From contig NZ_CP026498.1 in assembly GCF_002953255.1 (NCBI RefSeq), positions 10,217,919 to 10,281,918 of the forward strand: a stretch of DNA of 64,000 nucleotides, given 5' to 3'. Shown here piece by piece: positions 63,425-64,000 of the stretch (the stretch's first letter is position 1; each line of letters starts with the position of its first letter). The notes under the pieces are model-generated. The model had not been told where the DNA came from and made no database searches. It saw nothing but the letters and a program-made list of their open reading frames with translations. The position numbers and the translations under genes are program-made. The stretch is from Streptomyces sp. CB01881 (lineage in GTDB: Bacteria > Actinomycetota > Actinomycetes > Streptomycetales > Streptomycetaceae).

Positions 63425-64000
63425 ATGAGTACCTGTACCTGTGGCTGCTGCGCCGGCGGCGCGGCAGCACCCCCGTCCGTGGCCAACCCGCCCGGGCAGG
63501 CCGCGCTGCGGCTGCGCACGGGCACCCACGCCACCTTCCTGGCCGCCATGCTCGGCCGGCTCCCGGCCGCCGACCTGCCCGGCCTCGCCGGGCTCACCAC
63601 CCGCGACCCGGGCGACCCGGCGATCGCGCTCTGCGACGCCGCCGCGGCCGTCTGCGACGTGCTGACCTTCTACCAGGAGCGCATCGGCAACGAGGGCTAC
63701 CAGCGGACCGCGACCGAGGCCCGCTCGGTGCACGAGCTGACCGCACTCGTCGGCTACCGCGCCCGCCCCGGCGTCGCCGCCGGCACCCACCTCGCCTTCA
63801 CCCTGGAGGCAGGCCACCGCGAAGTGATCCCGGCCGGGACCAGGGCGCAGAGCCTGCCCGGCCCGGGTGAGCTGGCCCAGGCCTACGAGACCGGCGCACC
63901 GCTGCCCGCACTGGCGGACGCCAACCGGCTGCCGGTCCGGATGACCCGGCCGCAGCCGGTCACCGCCGCCGACGTCCACCGGCTGCCGGCGCTCTGGCTC
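63425..64000 (+). CDS. Second large baseplate protein, N-terminal part (runs off the window)
   Basis: An open frame of 192 codons from ATG 63425 to the window end. It starts with a Cys-rich patch (MSTCTCGCC), and DVLTFYQERIGNEGYQRTATEARSVHELTALVGYRARPGVAAGTHLAF matches the same wedge-protein hallmark as the upstream gene (TFYQERI...NEGY..T; L.GYR..PGVAA). It is preceded by GGAGAGGAG. Probably the partner wedge subunit (Cis12-like); the rest of the locus lies beyond the window. Confidence 0.9.
   Translation, partial: MSTCTCGCCAGGAAAPPSVANPPGQAALRLRTGTHATFLAAMLGRLPAADLPGLAGLTTRDPGDPAIALCDAAAAVCDVLTFYQERIGNEGYQRTATEARSVHELTALVGYRARPGVAAGTHLAFTLEAGHREVIPAGTRAQSLPGPGELAQAYETGAPLPALADANRLPVRMTRPQPVTAADVHRLPALWL

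Overview
The window is high-GC DNA with short gene overlaps of the ATGA/GTGA type, GTG starts and rare TTA codons. It carries an AfsA-family protein, a SARP-type regulator and an actinobacterial contractile injection system (CIS). Together these point to a Streptomyces or Kitasatospora chromosome, in a region rich in secondary metabolism. All calls come from reading the sequence; no database search was run.

Layout. (1) 1-6436: the end of a nonribosomal peptide synthetase (NRPS) system. It ends A-T-C / C*-A-T-E. The last A domain reads as Asp/Asn-like, the last gene has two apparent frameshifts, and no thioesterase is present. (2) 6490-16622: an MpaB-like oxygenase and a polyprenol-phosphate mannosyltransferase-like enzyme, then a terpene cassette: FAD oxidoreductase, trans-polyprenyl diphosphate synthase, P450, class I terpene synthase, SAM methyltransferase and alpha/beta hydrolase. 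A cis-prenyltransferase faces it. (3) 16788-34425: a phosphonate-type gene cluster. PEP mutase and phosphonopyruvate decarboxylase commit carbon to a C-P bond. Around them are an N-hydroxylase, an acyltransferase-like protein, an MFS exporter, an extra DXP reductoisomerase (Dxr), an ACP, an asparagine synthetase, an HPr-kinase-like protein, an AfsA-like protein and a nucleoside-diphosphate-kinase-like protein without its catalytic His. A divergent operon holds a CYTH-like protein, an ArgG-like ligase and a split ATP-grasp ligase. (4) 34586-45063: ordinary metabolic genes, a MarR regulator with clear operators, a 25-residue bL37-like ribosomal protein, and a scar with a truncated GST-family gene and an IS256-type transposase remnant. 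(5) 45312-64000: a SARP/BTAD regulator followed by a CIS locus: two sheath paralogues, tube, cap, AAA+ ATPase, hub, spike, PAAR tip, gp25 and baseplate proteins. It continues past the right edge.

How the parts fit. The phosphonate cluster is the most interesting system. An N-hydroxylase next to PepM/Ppd plus a second Dxr suggests a phosphonate hydroxamate that inhibits Dxr (fosmidomycin/FR-900098 logic), with the Dxr copy giving self-resistance. That copy has Thr where fosmidomycin-sensitive enzymes have a phosphonate-binding Ser. The accessory genes (AfsA-like, ACP, AsnB, ArgG-like, ATP-grasp, CYTH) do not match any pathway I know and suggest further acyl and amide tailoring. In the CIS locus the two sheath genes share an identical 583-bp 3' end with codon use unlike the rest of the window, and three CGGTGAC heptamers at exact 11-bp spacing precede the operon, next to the SARP gene.
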